From positions 2,582,143 to 2,646,142 of the forward strand of contig NC_045138.2 in the NCBI RefSeq assembly GCF_008831285.2: a stretch of 64,000 bases of DNA, read 5' to 3'. The notes under the pieces are model-generated. The model was not told where the DNA came from, made no database searches, and saw only the letters and a program-made list of their open reading frames with translations. Position 1 is the stretch's first letter. Every line of letters begins with the position of its first letter. This document shows, in pieces, positions 34,415-47,438 of this stretch. The position numbers and the translations under genes are program-made. Source of the stretch: Nymphaea colorata (taxonomy: Eukaryota; Streptophyta; Magnoliopsida; Nymphaeales; Nymphaeaceae).

Positions 34415-35110
34415 GCCCTTCTGTGAGTAATTGCACTGACAAAGCTCCATAAGTGCCAAAGAAGAGGATCATGGTTCACATGAAGAAGATCTCGTCCAAG
34501 TTCACGAACTTGGTCGTGTTCCACATGATCTTTCATCAAGGAAGCAGCATGAAGACATCATGGAGTCCCAGCTTAGCGCTTCTGTTGTACATAAACTGTA
34601 ATATTTTTTGCAGTAGTCTTCTTTGTAATATTTCATAACTTACTGCAGAATCCATTTCATTTACATCACATTGTACAATTAATAAACCTTTAGTGCTAAT
34701 ATACTTCATTACTCCCTCGAATTTAAGATCTGAAGCTTTCCTTCTTACGAGTAATTTTCCAAATACACTCCATACAATGCGATTAAGACCACCCATCAGA
34801 ATCATACTCGCATTCAGAACACGAAATCGCTAACTGAATCCGACTGTGATTGTTATTCATATTTTCATTTGTTCAACAAAATCCGATCCTCTGCTGTCCG
34901 ATCCTTTTCCTATTGAAAACTTGGACCCAGTCCTGAACCATTGGTTTTCAAGGACAGGCTACCCATCGGAGACAAACAAAAAGGAAACCGGCTTGTTGGG
35001 GAGGTGCGACTTTCTTCCCGAATTCCTTCCCCCGAAGTACAGATCAGACACCTCCTTACATTTTACAACTGCTCATACCGAGAAAATAGAGCAACATCTT
35101 GACGATTAGG

Positions 35111-35149
<39 letters not shown>

Positions 35150-35381
35150 TAAGCATGAAAAACAGAACGTGGAGTCCAGAGCAATGAGATCAATATATGC
35201 AATGCAAAATGCAACAGACACGAAGCATTTTGCTTGTAAAACACAGCAGATGGAATTACACATTCGCTACCAACAAAGCTCAACAAGTACCACAACAGCA
35301 CAATTAGCAAAAAAATTGGAAAGAAGATGTGAAGCCCAGAGACAGGTTGCCTACGGAAAGAATCGGAAGTAAGTTTAGATG
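34415..35381. other. convergent 3' spacer between DUF506 and ABHD11 genes
   Basis: The two genes converge here, so this holds both 3' UTRs. A (GT)n tract of about 17 units lies at 35114-35148. No further ORF with coding character. Confidence 0.5.
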
Positions 35382-38300
35382 CTAAGTTCTAACTCCTTGG
35401 AAGGAAGAAGACAGTATTCTGAAGAGCCCATCAGGATTGTCTGCATGAACCTGCAATGTTTAGATTATTCAAGTTTAGAACATGGTCTGGTACTCAGATA
35501 AAAGCTGGCTGAGGAAGAAAGATCCAGGACTCAGCGATGGTCTGGCAGTTAAACAAAACAATCGTTGTCACAAAAAAGCAATATGGAAGTATGAAACTAT
35601 CAGCAATATGAAAGGAATACCCAATGCCCTGCATCCTCAAGAACATGCATTTCAATCCCAGCTCCCTCGTCTGCTGCCATCTCTTCTGCCGCATGTATTC
35701 TCTGAATATCTTCAAGGGCCCATCTATGCAAGCTCCTCTCAGCTTTCAAGAAGTTCACATGCACACCCCGAGGCACGTCCTCCACAATTTTCCTGCACGA
35801 ACATGTATCAGGTACCTCTTTTGCAGAAAGTGAAGTTTGGAACAAAAGGCACCTTGAAACTAAAATATTTCTATACCATAGATTTGTTTCTTCATATGAC
35901 TCATACATCTTTTCAATACCCTCAAGGTCAAAGATCCAAGAGAAGCCTGAAGATGACAGAGGTGATGGTCCAACTGGCCGGAGATTTGTTGCGACCCACT
36001 AAGAAGCAATGCAGGAAGAACAGAACAGGTTAGAATGCAAACACATGAAAGAAGAGAACAGCTTAGCACATAAAGTCTTTACAGAAACGTTAAGTACCAT
36101 TTGATTTCATAAAAGATCTACAGACATGTAATGACTTTGAGAAATATCCCATTTGTAGTACCAAGAGTCAAACATACCTGGGCTACATCATTGGAGAAAC
36201 CTTCTTGTACAAGAGCATTTATGACCACCTGCTTAGATGATACCTGAACAAGGAAGGGACAATAAGTTTAGAAGGTGAGACTTTCCTGCAAAGTAGGACT
36301 CAAAGCAATTACTTTGGCATGAATTAGAAACTCGAACCAGCAAATTTAGACTTACAAAAATAAAAATAACAATCACTGGCTGAAACTGCAATCTTGCTTC
36401 ATGAATGAACAAATAATCACAGATGCACATAAGAAATTCATGCAAGCCAGGAAGAGTACTGTAACATTAAAACCATCAGCCTAGCCCATGGCGATTAACA
36501 GGACAGTTCCCAGTTCACTGTCAACTATGAAGATATCTGTACAAACTCAAGCTCTTTCTAAATGACAAGACTATTCTCCACTGTTATGTTATTTATGATG
36601 CTCTATTCATGCCAAAAGGAACTAGGTTTCACACCCTTGTCAGAGAATATGTCAGAAGTACCTAATAAAAGAATGTTGATTCGTTGAATAAATCTCTCGT
36701 AATATTTTCTCTTGTTGAAGTTCAAAATCAGTTTTATATTTCCATGCAGGCATATGAAATTTTGTGACTCCACTATAATAGTATTGCAAATATCAGAAAA
36801 GAAGCCACCAGAAGCAGCAGGTCATGTAGAAAAAGGAAACCGGTTATGTTGATCCCCACAGGATAGGCCAAACATCCACTTTATTAGAGTTGTACTGCAA
36901 AAAAATATTCTAATAATAAATCACAATTTGTAGGCAGAAGGAGCCCTCAAGTGAAAATGAACAAGCAGCACCATAAATACTAGAAGAAGAAAGCATCATA
37001 CTGTACCTTATTTGGCATTTTACTGAGAAATGAAATTAACTCAGCAGGATGATCTTCTCCATCACCTCCAGGACGAACTTTTCCAGGGGTTGCATCCAAA
37101 ACCCAAACCTGGACCAAAGAGAAAAATATAAAAAGAAAACGAAAATTTTGTGAGCTCAAGTCCTTCAGTGGGAAAGAACCAAGAAAGGGACCAAAAGGAA
37201 ACAAATTGCTGATCTTTAATGTTGAATAGGTGAGAAGATAAAATTTTCTTTCCCTTGAAAAAACCAAGGAGAAAATAATTAGAATTTAGAATATGTTAGC
37301 ACTACCTTAACAGGTCGTGCAAGGGGTTTGGCAGCTTGATCCACCATGCTCAAGGCAACTGTATAAATCAATGACTTCTGTTAGCCACCTACGCATATAT
37401 ATACAAGCATGTAAACATACAGTCAAAGAACTACATGAGACAGATTCATTGTCTTCATGTCCAGTTCAAAGAGCATTAACAAATTCAACCATCATAATCA
37501 TCTAAGCAACAACAGACAAAAATTATGGAAAGGGAGTGCATATTCATACCTTTACCACCAAAGCTATGTCCAACCAGAACGCGGGGTGTTATTTTCAGTT
37601 TTCCCACCTGCAGGAACAAACATATTATATTATTATTACACAAAAGCATCACTTTAAAGTTTAAACATGTTCCAAACCAACAAAATTTAATGAATATTCA
37701 GCAAATGTTTTATCAAGAATATTCTTCCACCTAATAGATAAGAGGCAAAGGGTGAAACAGTATATTTGTTAAGGGCCTCATTGACTATAGCCTATAGTGA
37801 TAGATGTACCCACAATATGCATCAAACAATTGACAAGTTGAACACAGGAACAAAATGCCTGCACTTTTACATTTTCCTTGTGATGTGTAGGACAAAAAAG
37901 TCACTTTTAGAGAAATTTTTCTTTATTTTGTGTTACTAGAACAGAGCAAGTTGCAATGCATGGTTCAAATTCAAACTATCCAATCTAATATGTTTTTTCC
38001 ATCTCACTGGCATTGAACAATTCAAACATAAGATGCATGACAAGAGCAATTCTGTTCACCAAAGCAAATGCTAGACATCAACCAGTTTTGTTTACCTATG
38101 CAGAAACAATATTGTGTGTTCAAGTCTTATCAATACACTCTGTATTGGCCCATGCCACAACCCTTCACTGAAACTATACAAGTTGATTGAACTCTTGACA
38201 ATTTTCTTGCTTTTTAATTTTTGAATTAGTTTAGATTAGGTTTTAACTTTTAAATATGTTCTAAATAGGAAAAATTTCAACTCAAAGGTGTTACTAACAT

Positions 38301-41282
38301 CAAAAAATAATATTTCAGGTCTGCCACCTTTCTTTATTGAAAGTTTGATCAATTAACTTCAAGGACCAATCCTCCTATTTCTAGTATAAAACAATGTATT
38401 CCGTATTCCCATGATAGCCTATTTAAATGCTTATAGTGATTTCAAAGTTCAAACTTCAAACAAAGCCAGAACCTTTTCTGCATCATCAGCTACACAATGA
38501 ACTAAATTCTCACCAATTTCAGGACATCTAAGGCTGTTGAAGCAACAGTATGAGGTGCATTTTTCTTTATTGAAGCAGAATCACCATGACACCGCAAATC
38601 AACCAAGAGAAACTGCAGCAACAAAGAACCAAACGTATCACCATGAATCAATGAGAGATTTTGGCAAAGTAAAATGGTACCAAGAGGCTAGATGACTATA
38701 GCTGACAAGAAGGACCAAAGTTTTTTTCTACAACAAGGGAAACCATTGAATTTCTTAAAGGTGCCATACTTGTAGACCCACAAGGTGCAATTTAAACATC
38801 TCCTGTTCTGGTTTCACCTCAAACCTCTGACTCATCATCCATTGCCCACCAGGGAAATCTGCCCATTAACCTTGGTTTGTGGCAAAGGACACAAAAGCAT
38901 GCCCCCTTCAACTTGGAGATTATTAGCTGACCATGAAGCTAGTTGCTAGAGTCCTTTTGTGCAGACATGGACAAATGAATTCCAACTCTAATAAGAAATT
39001 GGATATGACAGACAGCTGAAATCAACATTGCGATGATTGGTCTCCTTTCATTATACTTGACAGTTGAACACTGAACAAATTGTAAACAAGGTGCTAAAAA
39101 CTCCAGGAAATTCACAATTTTGTACTATAGCTTCAAATCAGAAAAAAGAAAAAAATCATGTTAAGTACCTGCCACATTGGAAACTGACTAGCCAATCTCC
39201 TAGCAAAGGAACCTGAAATGAAATTCAAGAATTTTTTATACCCTGAAAATGTCATTTATGTACTGAGAATAATAAGGTTCACTCTTACAGTTGTGAGCAC
39301 TCCTCTATTAGAAAACACTTGTTAAAATAAGACCACCTGAATAGTAAAAAAATATAGCTTGCATTTCGAAAAACGGGCATATATAGTCCACATCTTCATG
39401 CCATGTATAGCATCTACAAAGAGCTACTGACATACATCTCAAGAAAGGGAAAATCCAAAGAAAAGAAAGGATAAGACAAGAAACAAGTTTCGTACCCCAA
39501 TTCTTCCTGCTGCCTAGAATTCCATGTAGAAGAACAGCAGTTGGAGGATCTGAGGCAGCTTTTATACCAACTGTAGAAGACCACCTAACCTGCATGGAAA
39601 CATCCCACTTCTTTGGATTAAGTATTCATAAGTAAATATTAAAACAAAAAAAAAACACTTAAAATCAGTGTAAATTCCATACAAACACCAAGCATTTTCT
39701 CCTCCTTTCACCTGATATTGTAAGACTGTCACAACGATATAAATGTAAATTAACTAATTAAGATAGACAGGATCTTAAAAGTACAATGAAAGACAAGGAA
39801 ACAGAGCATCTCAAGATTTCAGCAAGTAATCTTAACAACAAACACCAAATTGGCCATGCAGAGCAAAAAATTAATGGCTCAAAAATATGGTGTAGCAAGC
39901 ACCCTAATTCAGAGGATCCAGCATAAGGGTTCCTATGAGTTGTAGCCAGATGCTAGGTGACAAGCGTGCCTACCTGACCAAGCCCATCAACAACCTAACT
40001 AGTTCTTTCCTGTATTTGCTCCATGCCAAAGAGTTATCAGGCTTGAGCTCTAAAAGTTGCCAGACAATCAATAATAGATTGAAGAATATAAGACAATGGC
40101 AACTATAACTCAGTTCATCACAATGAGGCAGGTGAGAGAGACATTGTGTGTATGTGTGGGGGAGGATGGTGAGAAGAGAAGAGAGAGAGAGAGTGACATC
40201 TCTCAACAACTCATTGTTCAACAAAGTCTGAAACCTACTTCCCGTTATCATTGGATGGTGATGACTGATGACTGGTTGCAGCTTGCCAGCAAATGCACTC
40301 TTTCCATTTTACAAATTTCTCTAAACACCTTGGGCAGAACAGAGTGTTTTAAAAACTTGTTGTACCTAATTTGCTACCTAGGACCTTTTGAAGGGCATGA
40401 TCGAACCAGTAGCAACACAAAAAAACAATAAGGTTAGATTGAGCCATGAAAAATTAAGCCCACTGCAACAACTATAACCTACCTGTACCAGGTCAGGCAC
40501 CTATAGCGCATTGGGTATTCAAGAAATGTCAGCCAGTAAATATATTCTTCCATGCAGGTGAAAACACGAGTCAAAACAATCTGGAGGGAAGAATTGAACT
40601 TACATTAGCTCCTTGAATCAGATCATAAGCCTGCAAGACAGATATCTGAGTTTAGCTTAACCAAAGAAAGGTAAAGTGCTCTACATGACATGATTATCTG
40701 CAGAAATACTCTGTAAAAATCAAAATAATGCAAAAAAACTAGCTGCAATGGTTAGCTTGAGAAAATAAATTACTTACTGAACTAACCCTTGCATAGCTAA
40801 ATAAAATATGGCATTATGGTTCTGATAATACTGCAAAATTAATTAACCCTGTAAGAAATTACTACGGCAACCGCCTACCAGAACCTCAGCTGCTCTACTG
40901 CTGACATCTTGAACTCGAGCTAGTCTGTCGTCCACCAACGTCATATAAACCGAGTGTCCTGATTTTGGTCTATTCAAAGGCTCCTTCCATGGTTGACGCG
41001 AAACAAAAAGCGCCTTGGGAAATCCATTGCCCTATAAAAAAGGAAGATATCCGCTTATATAATCCAAATAGAACAGAATGAAAACAACCTTCAACAATGT
41101 TTTCACTTATACAATCAAAATAGAGAAAAGAATCGTAAGAAGAACTTGAATTTTGATAATAAATTCTACTTTCAACAAGAGCCATGTTAAATAAACTCTT
41201 CTGCAACGCAATGCACCTTCCTTGCGTGTTCTACTGCTTTTAAAAAAAAATATCCCGGAAGGGGAATGATCTATTAATCTTC

Positions 41283-41325
<43 letters not shown>

Positions 41326-41977
41326 AGAAAACAGAAAACGGAAATTATGCATAATAACTGTGAAGTATCTCGAACCATTGTTCTCAATTCTTCATATGGA
41401 CTAAACAAACCCCAAAATTTCCAGGCCAAAAAAAAAAAATCACAACCGACATTATCCTTAGTTCCTTACCTCTTCCATACTTCTCTAAGTGCACTCTGCC
41501 AAAAGACCACCCAACCCACATTGATGTTAATTGTGAACCCCATAACGTGAATCATGTTAAATCAACCTCCAAACCGTAAAGGGCAAACTGGCAAAGAGAA
41601 GTGGGGAAAATCGTAATGTACATGAACGTCAGGGCATATAACAAAGTTCCTGTTGGCAACAATTCAATGCCGGCAAAGAGAGAGAGATAGAGAGAGAAAA
41701 ATGACTAAAAACTTTGACCACCAAACGCTGCTGAACAAAAACATGGTAAACCAAACTGCTTTGATGTTACGAGGTAGAAGAACGACCAAAAGGGAGAAAT
41801 GAATACAAAAGAGGAAATAAAGTAAAAAGAACGCACCAAGAATGACGATCTGAAGCTCGCATTTGCCGCTCCAGACTGCAGCTCCCGTCGGTCGCCGGAC
41901 AAACCCGATCTCCGGTCATTGATTGCAAGGGGCCCCTGCTCGCGCCCGGGAACGAGCAGCTTAATCGCCCCCGCCAT
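35382..41977 (-). CDS. ABHD11-like alpha/beta hydrolase, 13 exons
   Basis: The gene encodes a 399-residue serine hydrolase of the ABHD11 type (similar to Arabidopsis At4g10030); substrate unknown. Exons in coding order: 41837-41977, 40879-41031, 40604-40630, 39496-39589, 39169-39212, 38514-38612, 37550-37607, 37306-37358, 37007-37108, 36178-36243, 35877-35998, 35621-35792, 35382-35450. All junctions keep the frame and use GT-AG. The fold's marks are the oxyanion motif LLHGILGS (HG at 129-130), the nucleophile elbow GHSFGG (Ser201), VWVLDATPG (Asp228) and EDAGHW (His376), giving a complete Ser-Asp-His triad. The basic N-terminal 47 residues could be an organelle-targeting peptide. Exon 3 is only 27 bp and exon 5 only 44 bp. 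The triad His is the penultimate codon of exon 12. No breaks were seen. Confidence 0.96.
41281..41326. repeat. compound (GT)n-(GA)n tract
   Basis: TGTGTG runs directly into GAGAGA, within intron 1 of the ABHD11-like gene. Confidence 0.85.
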
Positions 41978-42885
41978 CTCAATAGCTCATCCGGAGAAAT
42001 TCGGGGAAACAGATTGAAGGAGGAAAGCAGAAGAGGACCGTCCCACCCCAAAAAAGAGGACGAGAGAGAGAGAGAGAGGCGGAGATGCCAACGCTGCAAC
42101 TTGGCGCGTGTGGAACACAATTTTCCAAAAGGCTCCTCGTTCAAACGAGAGAGTTTCATAATCAGTCTCCTTTTTATGTAATTTCTGATAGGCTCGCCAT
42201 TGAAGAGGGGCACTTGGGTATTACAGTGTTGTCATTTATGACCCAAGTGAGGTGGAACCGTGGAACAAACAATTTGTCCAAATTCGAAAATATTCAAAAT
42301 TTCTTTTTTTTTTATTAAATATTTTATTGTTTGTTAATTAAATTTTGATGAGTGAAAAAAAAAAAGAAAATGGCATACGAGCCAGTTTGAATATTATTTG
42401 TTTTCCGTTTTTAAGAAAGATATAAATATTATTCATCTTTAATAAAAATTTATTATAATTCTGATTCGATTGAATCGACTACCGAAATCTTCCCACTACC
42501 AGATTCGATCCAAAAACCAATTTTAAATTTACTAATGAATATTAGTTTGTAATCCACCTTGTGTGCATAGGAACATGACAATGCTTGGGATTTGAATAAT
42601 TTCAATTACATGAAAATCAAATTTATACAGCCAGAAGAAATAAAATTTCACAACCATATCTTTTTTTTTTTTTTTTTTGCACTTGCAAAGTTCAATATTT
42701 ATCTCAGCTTGAGAAAGCCCCCATTAATAATCTGTTAAATAAGCCCCCATTAATGACATGTTTTACTTTTTCTTTTCAAGAAATATGATTTTGATGTCTA
42801 ATAACCTTAAGGCGTCACAAAATCACAAAGCAAAGCAGGTCTGCCTGAACCCTAGCAGGATAAGAGGTTGGGGGAAAGCGCAAGG

Positions 42886-43052
42886 GCAGAGCCAGAAAAT
42901 TTTTATGTGCGAGGCCAAATTAAAGCTTTTAAGTTTTGACATGGGCAGAAGTATTACTTTTCAAAATTTTTATATAAAATAAGTAAAATTTTTTAAAATT
43001 TAGGTATAAATTAAAAAAAAAAAGCCAAGGCTCACGTGGCTCTGCCCCTAGG
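42886..43052 (-). repeat. GGCGGAGCC-type miniature repeat, copy C
   Basis: It starts agggcagagccagaaaat and ends acgtggctctgccccta, a clear imperfect inverted-repeat pair. The core is reversed relative to the 21.4-kb copy: 'ttttcaaaatttttatataa' and 'ttttttaaaattta'. Confidence 0.75.
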
Positions 43053-43820
43053 GAGAGGGGAGGTTTAGCTTCACTCCTCTTGTTTTCTCAAACCATGCAT
43101 CGGTCATAATCACACCACGCCGTTTTTATAGAAAAAGCATGACATTCTTGTATTAAATTGAGTGTATTAGACAATGTTGTTGTTGTCAAACACCTCTTTT
43201 ATTTTCTCACCAACTGTTTGTGAGAACATGAGAATTTAAGTGTTGGCATTTTATGTTTTGAAAAAGCATTTTATGAGACAGAAATCAAAATAAATTAGTT
43301 AGGATCAAGGGTGAAAAAGAAAAGGCTCTTTAAAGTCACCCAGCCATTTAACCAGGACCATGCAATCCATTATGATGAACAAGTACGATAAAAATAAAAA
43401 TTACTAACATTTTCAACATCTACTATTACTTCTCATTTTTCATATTTTTTTATCAATCAATTCATCTATATCAAATACACGAGAACGATGGAGAGAAAAA
43501 CAATAACAAAAAAGCAATGAACATTTTGAGTATATAATACTAACGTATATATTTTTCTTATTTTCTTAATCGTCTTTGATCATGGATCAAACAACTCTTA
43601 AGCTACAGAATTTCTCTCACTTTCTTTGTTTTTTTTTTCTCTCTCTTTCTCTTTATATATATATATATATACTATTCATATCTGTTTAAAAACTCTAAGT
43701 CCAAGAAAAAATCTCCCACAGAAAAGAAAAGAAAAAGAAGAGAGAGAACCACAAATGTGTTTGGTAGCTGCTGGTTGAAGTCACATGCTTTCTTGGTTTA
43801 CATAGGCTCTGCCACTTCTT

Positions 43821-43852
<32 letters not shown>

Positions 43853-44993
43853 ACAGAGGTATTTCTTTTGTTTTTTATGTCACAATTTTTTTCGACCACT
43901 CAACGTTTTAAATCTTTTTAACTTATTGTTATCAATATAAATGCGTAGTCATCACGTAGGACATAATGCACCCCGATACACAATATATTCACCCCCAAAC
44001 GAAATGAGAAAAAATAAGACGTGCCTCTTTTGGAATCCGGCCCTTCAAGAAGTCGCATTTTCACTTTGAACCATAATAACTGCCCGTTCTTTGCAAATGA
44101 GACAGAACGAAGGTTGCCCTTGGAAATATCCTGTAACGACTGTGCCTATGCCGCAAAGGATCCTTAATGGACACGGCAAATAATGGAGACCGTTGAAGGA
44201 GGGGAAAGGGAGAGTTAGGCCAGCTATAGCTGGGACCAACGGTCCAACATGCACGTCAAAAACTGCAAGCGCGTGGTTGAGCCTTGTATGACACCATGTC
44301 CATTTTTTATGTGTCACATTTTCATATTCATCATGCAATAAGCCACACTCAAATCCGCTCCTTTTGATACCAGAGCTTTGTAATATATTTTATAGTTAAG
44401 GAAAGTCTTATGAAGCCTGTTCCATAAACAAATAGTAGCAAATTATCCTCAACCTATTCAGGGATTGATGAAATCTCTGTAAGTATGTCTGCTTTATCTA
44501 TGAAATAAAAATATTAATTTTCCTTACGAGCATATGTTGGCATTTTGACAAAAGGTGTAGCATAGTCAGTCAGAACACATAAATCCTTTATTGTTTGATG
44601 TTTTATATGAGGCCGAAAGGAGTTTAATATATAAAAGGTCAATTACTTTTTGTTCTCGTTTTATGTCAACTGATTAGAAGAGCTAAAATAAGGCATAAGG
44701 TCTCGTGGGCTTGGATACAACAACATGACATGTTTTTGTTGATAGGACAAAAGATCAATAGCAAAATCTATGTTAGTCAAACTAAGAAACATATGTCACC
44801 TAGGATCGAGAATTCTTAATTTACTTCTTTATGTTATAAAAAGGTCAGATTTAAACTAAGAGGAGGAATGATCCGGTTCTCAAATCTAACAAACGACCCT
44901 TTTATTTCTGCACATTTTAAGTAGTTAAAAGAAAAAAAAAAATAAAACTTAAGATTCGAACATGCTTTGCTGTTTTTCTTAAAAACCTTAACC

Positions 44994-45102
44994 AAAATAG
45001 TGATTAAAATCTAAAAAAAAATTAAATATACCAAAATCTTGGGAGACAAAATAGTGATTAAAATCTCAAAAAAAATTAAATATACCAAAATCTTGAGAGA
45101 CA
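44994..45102. repeat. 54-bp tandem duplication
   Basis: Two near-identical units starting aaaatagtgattaaaatct (44994 and 45048), with a few differences, lie about 130 bp upstream of the first upstream ATG of the PPR gene. Confidence 0.75.
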
Positions 45103-45237
45103 TTGTTTTGGCCCTCTTTCATAAAAGATCGCAGATCTCACTCTTCTTTTTATATTTTTCCTGTTTTTCCAAGTTTTTGTTTTTAGAAAAACGAGAGGTT
45201 TGTGGCGATTGAACGTCTCGGCTTCCTTAACAACACC

Positions 45238-45291
45238 ATGCAGCAAAACGGGAGAAATGCAAACACGAGCCCATGCCTCAATTTCCACTGA
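45238..45291 (+). other. short uORF overlapping the PPR start
   Basis: ATG at 45238 begins a 17-codon frame (MQQNGRNANTS...) that ends at 45291, past the main PPR ATG at 45273 and out of frame with it. It matters only if transcription starts upstream of 45238, which the sequence does not settle. Confidence 0.3.
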
Positions 45292-47438
45292 AATCACATA
45301 CATCATTGACGGCAGGAAGCTCCCTCCCCACTCTTCCTTCTCTGAACTACCCGCCATGGGAGCCAACGCTCGTTGCCTCTCTCCTATCCAGCATAAAGAG
45401 CTTCACCAACCAGGGCCAGCTAGCCAAGGCGTTCAAAGCATTCTCCCTCCTCCTCCATCATGGAGTCACCTGCAACCTCCCCGCCGTCTCCTCCATTCTT
45501 CACACCTGTGCATCCTTCAAGTGCCTCCCACAAGGCAAGCAGCTCCACGCTCATTCAGTTTGCTGTGGTATCCACCAACACCCTTTATTGGTCAAAAGGC
45601 TTGTTGCCATGTACTCGAGCTGTGGAAGTTTCCCAGATGCCCATTTGGTCGTTGAAAGCTCAGGAACTAGAGACGTATTTCCGTGGAATGTGTTGATATC
45701 TGCCTATGTAAAAAGTGGGTTCTTTAAGGAAGCTCTTGGTGCTTACAGGAGCATGGTGGAATTTGGAGTCGCTGCTGATAATTTTTCATACCCTTCAGTT
45801 CTGAAGGCGTGTGGAGAAATGGGCGACCTGGATTTGGGGAGGAAGGTTCATGGGAGGATAGGCACAAGCGGGTTAGAGTGGAATATATTTGTTCACAACG
45901 CTCTGCTAACGATGTATGCAAGGTGCGGGGAAATCGGCGTCGCGCGCCAAGTGTTTGATGAAATGCCGGAGAGAGACGTTGTATCTGGGAATGCGATGAT
46001 TGAAGGGTACGCGCAGGAGGGTATGTGGGAACAAGCGTTCCATTTGTTTGAAACCATGCAGCTGGATGGTTGGTTGGCGAATGCAGTGACTTGGAACACG
46101 ATTGCTGGGGGAAACGTGCAGATGGGGAAGTTTGAAGAAGCTTTGAAGCTGATTTCACAGATGAGAGCCAGCGGTGTTAATTTTGATTCTGTTTCATTGG
46201 TGGTTGGTCTGACTGCATGTTCTCATTTGGGAAGCCTCAGGCCTGGTAAAGAGATCCATGGCTTTGCGGTTCGTTCATTTTGGGATGTAACAGAGACATT
46301 TAAGAATGCACTGATTACCATGTACACAAGATGCAAGGATTTTAAGGGCGCTCGCCTTCTATTTGAGAAGATCCTGGAAAAGAGTTTGATATCGTGGAAT
46401 GCTATAATTGCTGGTTATGCACATAGTGACTGTGCTGAAGATGCGTCATGTTTGTTCAGGAAAATGGTATTTTCAAATATAAAACCCAATTACGTCACGT
46501 TGGCTAGTATTCTCTCAGTCATTTCTCGTGTTGCAAATCTCCAACACGGTAAGGAGCTACACTGTTACCTGATAAAGAACAGCTATGATGACTATTTGTT
46601 GTTGTGGAACTCCCTTGTGAACATGTACAGAAATTCAGGAAGGATATCAGATGCTCGTAGAGTTTTTGATTTGATCCCGAAGAAGGATGAGATTTCCTAT
46701 ACGGCTTTGATTGCTGGTTATGGGATGCAAGGGAAAGGTGAAGAAGCTATTAAGCTATTTGATGAGATGGTGAGATGCAATATCAAGCCAGATCATATAA
46801 CTATGGTTGTAGTACTATCTGCCTGCAGTCATTCTGGGTTGGTGAAAGAAGGCCGAGCACTTTTTGACAAAATGATCAAAGATTACAAAATAAAGCTTAG
46901 GATGGAACATTATGCTTGTATTGTGGATCTTCTTGGTAGGGCAGGTTTGTTGCAGGAAGCAGAGGAAATCATAACTCAGATGCCTTTTAAGCCCAGTTCT
47001 GCCATGTGGGCCACTCTGATAGGTGCATGTCGGATACATGGAAACATGGAAATTGGGGGATGGGCTGCAGAAAATCTTTTAGATATGAAACCTGAAAATC
47101 CTGGCTATTATGTACTTATTGCAAATATGTATGCAGCTGCTGGGCGCTGGGATAAATTAGCAGAAGTTAGAGTACTGATGAGGAACAGAGGTCTGAAAAA
47201 GCCTCCTGGATGCACCTGGATAGAATTGGATAATAGGTCCCATCCTTTCCTTGTGGGAGATAGAACAAACGCACAAGCACAAGAGATTTATTCAATGCTG
47301 GATGGCCTGACCATTCAGATGAAGGATGCTGGTTATGTAGCAAATTGGGATTTTGATTTGGAGGTGTGCGATTTAATAGAGGACGAAGTTCAAGGGCACA
47401 TGGATGATTTGGTTCTGATGCAGGAAGCAATTAGCTGA
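45273..47438 (+). CDS. PLS-class pentatricopeptide repeat protein, E subgroup
   Basis: This 721-residue single-exon protein is of the organelle RNA-binding type, whose PLS members usually specify C-to-U editing sites. Tandem PPR motifs fill about residues 85-590, for example WNVLISAYVKSGFFKEAL, NALLTMYARCGEIGVARQVF, WNAIIAGYAHSD and YTALIAGYGMQGKGEEAIKL. The C-terminus has an E/E+ extension (MWATLIGACRIHGN... GYYVLIANMYAAAGRWDKLAEV... PGCTWIEL) and no DYW deaminase domain, so a deaminase would have to be supplied by a partner. The N-terminus is Ser/Leu/Pro-rich and may be a plastid or mitochondrial targeting peptide. The C-terminal part resembles what I remember of Arabidopsis At1g71490 (PCMP-E67). 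No breaks were seen. The absence of introns is typical. The target site cannot be told from sequence alone. Confidence 0.96.
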   Translation: MPQFPLKSHTSLTAGSSLPTLPSLNYPPWEPTLVASLLSSIKSFTNQGQLAKAFKAFSLLLHHGVTCNLPAVSSILHTCASFKCLPQGKQLHAHSVCCGIHQHPLLVKRLVAMYSSCGSFPDAHLVVESSGTRDVFPWNVLISAYVKSGFFKEALGAYRSMVEFGVAADNFSYPSVLKACGEMGDLDLGRKVHGRIGTSGLEWNIFVHNALLTMYARCGEIGVARQVFDEMPERDVVSGNAMIEGYAQEGMWEQAFHLFETMQLDGWLANAVTWNTIAGGNVQMGKFEEALKLISQMRASGVNFDSVSLVVGLTACSHLGSLRPGKEIHGFAVRSFWDVTETFKNALITMYTRCKDFKGARLLFEKILEKSLISWNAIIAGYAHSDCAEDASCLFRKMVFSNIKPNYVTLASILSVISRVANLQHGKELHCYLIKNSYDDYLLLWNSLVNMYRNSGRISDARRVFDLIPKKDEISYTALIAGYGMQGKGEEAIKLFDEMVRCNIKPDHITMVVVLSACSHSGLVKEGRALFDKMIKDYKIKLRMEHYACIVDLLGRAGLLQEAEEIITQMPFKPSSAMWATLIGACRIHGNMEIGGWAAENLLDMKPENPGYYVLIANMYAAAGRWDKLAEVRVLMRNRGLKKPPGCTWIELDNRSHPFLVGDRTNAQAQEIYSMLDGLTIQMKDAGYVANWDFDLEVCDLIEDEVQGHMDDLVLMQEAIS

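Larger units (their letters stand above)
41978..45237. other. divergent spacer between ABHD11 and PPR genes
   Basis: The ABHD11 leader side holds a GA tract at about 42062-42079. The remainder is AT-rich with (TA)n at about 43657-43670 and 43820-43847, the miniature repeat at 42886-43052 and a 54-bp tandem duplication at 44994-45102. No ORF has coding character. Confidence 0.5.

Noticed and set aside
35118-35148. (GT)n region as a possible CRISPR-like or regulatory array
   Set aside because: It is a plain dinucleotide microsatellite with no spacers.
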